This document shows, one piece after another, positions 61,972-64,000 of a DNA stretch of 64,000 bases (the first letter of the stretch is position 1; each line of letters opens with the position of its first letter). The stretch lies in NCBI RefSeq assembly GCF_020379485.1, contig NC_063452.1:53692439-53756438 (forward strand), written 5' to 3'. This DNA is from Brassica napus (taxonomy: Eukaryota; Streptophyta; Magnoliopsida; Brassicales; Brassicaceae). The notes under the pieces were generated by a model that saw only the letters and a list, made by a program, of their open reading frames with translations, was not told the origin of the DNA and made no database searches. The translations under genes and the position numbers were made by a program.

Positions 61972-63350
61972 AGTTTGAGAGTCTGACTTTTTGTTAAAGA
62001 AGAAAATAATGAGAAAAGAAACTGTCTTGTTAGAGCATGATTAATCCGGGGTTCTTAAGATGGGGTTCTTAGCGGAAGTTAAGAAATTGTTTCTTAACTT
62101 CCGCTAAGAACCCCACTCTAAGAACTCCGAGTTAATCCTTAAGGCATCGAATGAAGGGAAGTCAAGACAACTTTTATTGGGCAAACGTGCCGTTAATTAG
62201 CTTCCCTTTAGAGTTTTTTTTCTTTTCACATTAAATGAATACGGGTAAGTAAATATAAATTACATGACTTGGTTGTTTTAGTTGAATATGTTGTCAACTA
62301 GTAGTAATTATTAGCTGTTACAGATATACATGTATTAATTTAATATTTCATTGACCAAAATAATTAAGTTAAAATTTACTATTATATATAATGTGTAGTT
62401 ATTAGATTTTTTTTTTTAAAAAACAACTTTAATAAGCGTGCATGCATTGAAGTGAAACATATTCAACTATGAAGCAAAGGGAAGAAGGATTATAAGTCAA
62501 AGAAATGGAAAAGAAAGAAAGAACTGCTTTTTGCATACTTTCAAACAAAATTGTGAGAGCTATTAAATCATGTGTCATATTACAACCGGTTCTATTTATT
62601 TTAAAATCTAATTTCATAATCTAACTATAATAACATTATATAGCTGATAAATTTATATAAAAAATTGACTGCTAATGATGCTCTAAGTTCACAAACGAAA
62701 ATTATATTACGAGAAACATAACTTCACTGGATGCTTATATATTCAGGTGGAATCGAACACCCTTAAGGCTAACATCAAATTTGAAATAATTTCATCCCTA
62801 ACGAACATCAAATGTGATACCATTCCACTAAATTTGGTATATAAATTTTCATCACACCAAATATTTACAATATATATTTTATAATATTTCATTTAATAAT
62901 ATAATTCAATTATTATCATTAGTTAGTTTAAATAATATATAATATTATTTTGGTGTAAAATATGTTGTTATGTTGGAGATAAAAAAATATGACACTAAAA
63001 CACTAAATTTAACGTAGTTTCGACATTAAATTTGATATCATGATTGGAGATGCCCTAGCACAGTATAGATGATTGTTTTGTTATCTATACATAACTATAT
63101 TTATAAATTTAAACGTGGTTAAGATAAAAATAGTAAAATTAGAAGAGTGTGTGCAATAGCCATGTCCCATGGGGGAGTGTTGCGGAGCTGAGAAGACATT
63201 AAGGGTTTTAAGGTGATGGGAAGGTGAATTCGCCACTTCTTGCTTACTGTACCCACTTCAGAGAATCTCAGACCCCTTAACCCCTTCTTTTCTATGCTCT
63301 CTCTCTTTCAAGTCTAATCACCCATTTTAAAATCTTTTGGTTATAGGCAT
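61972..63350. other. Upstream region of CPK12 with foldback and AT-rich DNA
   Basis: It should include the CPK12 promoter and leader. A strong hairpin lies at 62062-62114. Farther out, 62680-63060 is AT-rich with facing ACACCAAAT / TTTGGTGT motifs and GGAGATGCCC near its end, perhaps a decayed MITE. No gene was found. Confidence 0.4.
62034..62145. mobile_element. Foldback MITE-like element with a perfect 24-bp stem
   Basis: GGGGTTCTTAGCGGAAGTTA... (62062-62085) is exactly complementary to 62091-62114 across a 5-nt loop. Outer arms TTAATCCGGGGTTCTTA and TAAGAACTCCGAGTTAA pair imperfectly. The outer sequence TAGAGCATGATTAAT is shared with the element at 63351. Confidence 0.65.
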
Positions 63351-63527
63351 AGAGCATGATTAATGAGAATTTCTTAGGGTGTGAGTTTTTTTTAGAGTGG
63401 GATTTTTAGCAGAATATAAAAAACCGTCTCTTAACTTTTAATTAAAAAAGCTACGAACCGGTTCTTAATATATTCCGCTAAGAATACCCTAAACCCCCCC
63501 CCCCCCCCCCATTAATCATATGCTCTT
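63351..63527. mobile_element. Second AGAGCATGATTAAT-type MITE
   Basis: It begins AGAGCATGATTAATG and ends ATTAATCATATGCTCT, inverted termini with a 2-nt offset, and carries a 17-C homopolymer just before the right terminus. No clear target duplication; the superfamily is uncertain. Confidence 0.55.
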
Positions 63528-64000
63528 AGTAGGCTTGGACATTCGGGATCCCAATCGGGTTTGGGTTTAGTCCAATCGGGTTTCGGTTTTCCGGGTTTAT
63601 CAAAATCAGTCCCATTCGGGTTATATGAAAATTCGGTTCGGGACCGGTTCGGGTTCTATCGGGTACGGGGGTTAGTAAATCTTAAAAAAACCGGTACAAC
63701 CCGATGTACTTTTGGATTCGGATCTCAATCGGTTCTTCGGTTTAAATGTACCTGATTTATATCTACTTTGCAACAACAAAATAAGTAAAATCGGTTCTTT
63801 GGTTTTAAAATACTTGATTTGTACCTATTTTGTAACCAAAACATAAATAAAATCAGTTCAAAAAAAAAAAGAACATCAAATGTGATCATTCAAAATCAAT
63901 TGAAAGGTAAATATAGTTATTGATCGAAAGAAAACTAAATAAATAAAAACATAAAACGAAAATCAAGTTCTCATGAAATGAAAAACATTATTTAATGAAA
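63528..64000. repeat. Dispersed TCGGGTT-rich repeat, cut by the window end
   Basis: It starts TAGGCTTGGACATTCGGGAT, resembling the start of the hAT-like element at 41998, and is full of TCGGGTTTGGG/CGGTTCGGG motifs, then AT-rich. Probably a related non-autonomous element whose other end lies outside. No gene. Confidence 0.45.

Overview
The window looks like nuclear DNA of a crucifer, probably tribe Brassiceae (Brassica/Raphanus type) and not Arabidopsis itself. It is AT-rich, its genes have short GT-AG introns, and its mobile elements are typical of plants and in part of Brassicaceae: Athila-like and Copia LTR elements, an L1-type LINE, Helitrons, Emigrant/Stowaway/hAT MITEs and a tRNA-derived SINE. 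Four intact-looking host genes match, in order, an Arabidopsis chromosome 5 block as I remember it (At5g20740 to At5g20710): a PMEI-domain protein, the auxin response factor ARF7, chloroplast co-chaperonin CPN20 and beta-galactosidase BGAL7. A fifth gene, a calcium-dependent protein kinase closest to CPK12, lies beyond them but is split by a retrotransposon.

Layout. 1-4.55 kb: non-autonomous Athila-like element with a decayed ORF1. 4.67-9.59 kb: Helitron carrying remnants of a replication protein A (RPA)-like gene. 10.27-10.86: PMEI gene. 12.75-18.8: minus-strand LINE with both ORFs, ORF2 frameshifted by a 31-bp tandem duplication. 18.98-19.51: Emigrant-like MITE. 19.71-21.97: minus-strand Helitron. 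23.86-28.68: ARF7 (13 coding exons, very long Gln/His-Gln middle region). 29.04-30.28: CPN20, tail to tail with ARF7. 32.6: RPA-like exon relic. 33.63-34.03: hAT MITE. 34.16-40.53: LTR element with only a gag fragment. 41.53-43.59: SINE, hAT-like element and Stowaway MITE in and around exon fragments of two genes. 45.32: Helitron 3' terminus. 45.93-49.57: BGAL7 (11 exons, one apparent GC-AG intron). 50.70-54.44: probable Helitron full of duplicated and inverted 25-bp minisatellites. 54.89-61.97: CPK12-like gene with a 4.6-kb Copia element in exon 4. 62-64 kb: foldback elements and dispersed repeats.

The host genes are unrelated neighbours, not a pathway. ARF7 is an auxin-responsive transcription factor, CPN20 a plastid chaperonin cofactor, BGAL7 and the PMEI protein act in the cell wall, and CPK12 in calcium signalling. 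The points most worth checking are the Copia insertion in CPK12, which sits 6 nt after a splice acceptor in an otherwise perfect reading frame; the 18-bp minisatellite standing where that element's RNase H should be; the gene-fragment mosaic at 41.7-43.3 kb; and the inverted minisatellite array at 51-53 kb. I found no CRISPR array, rRNA or free-standing tRNA gene.
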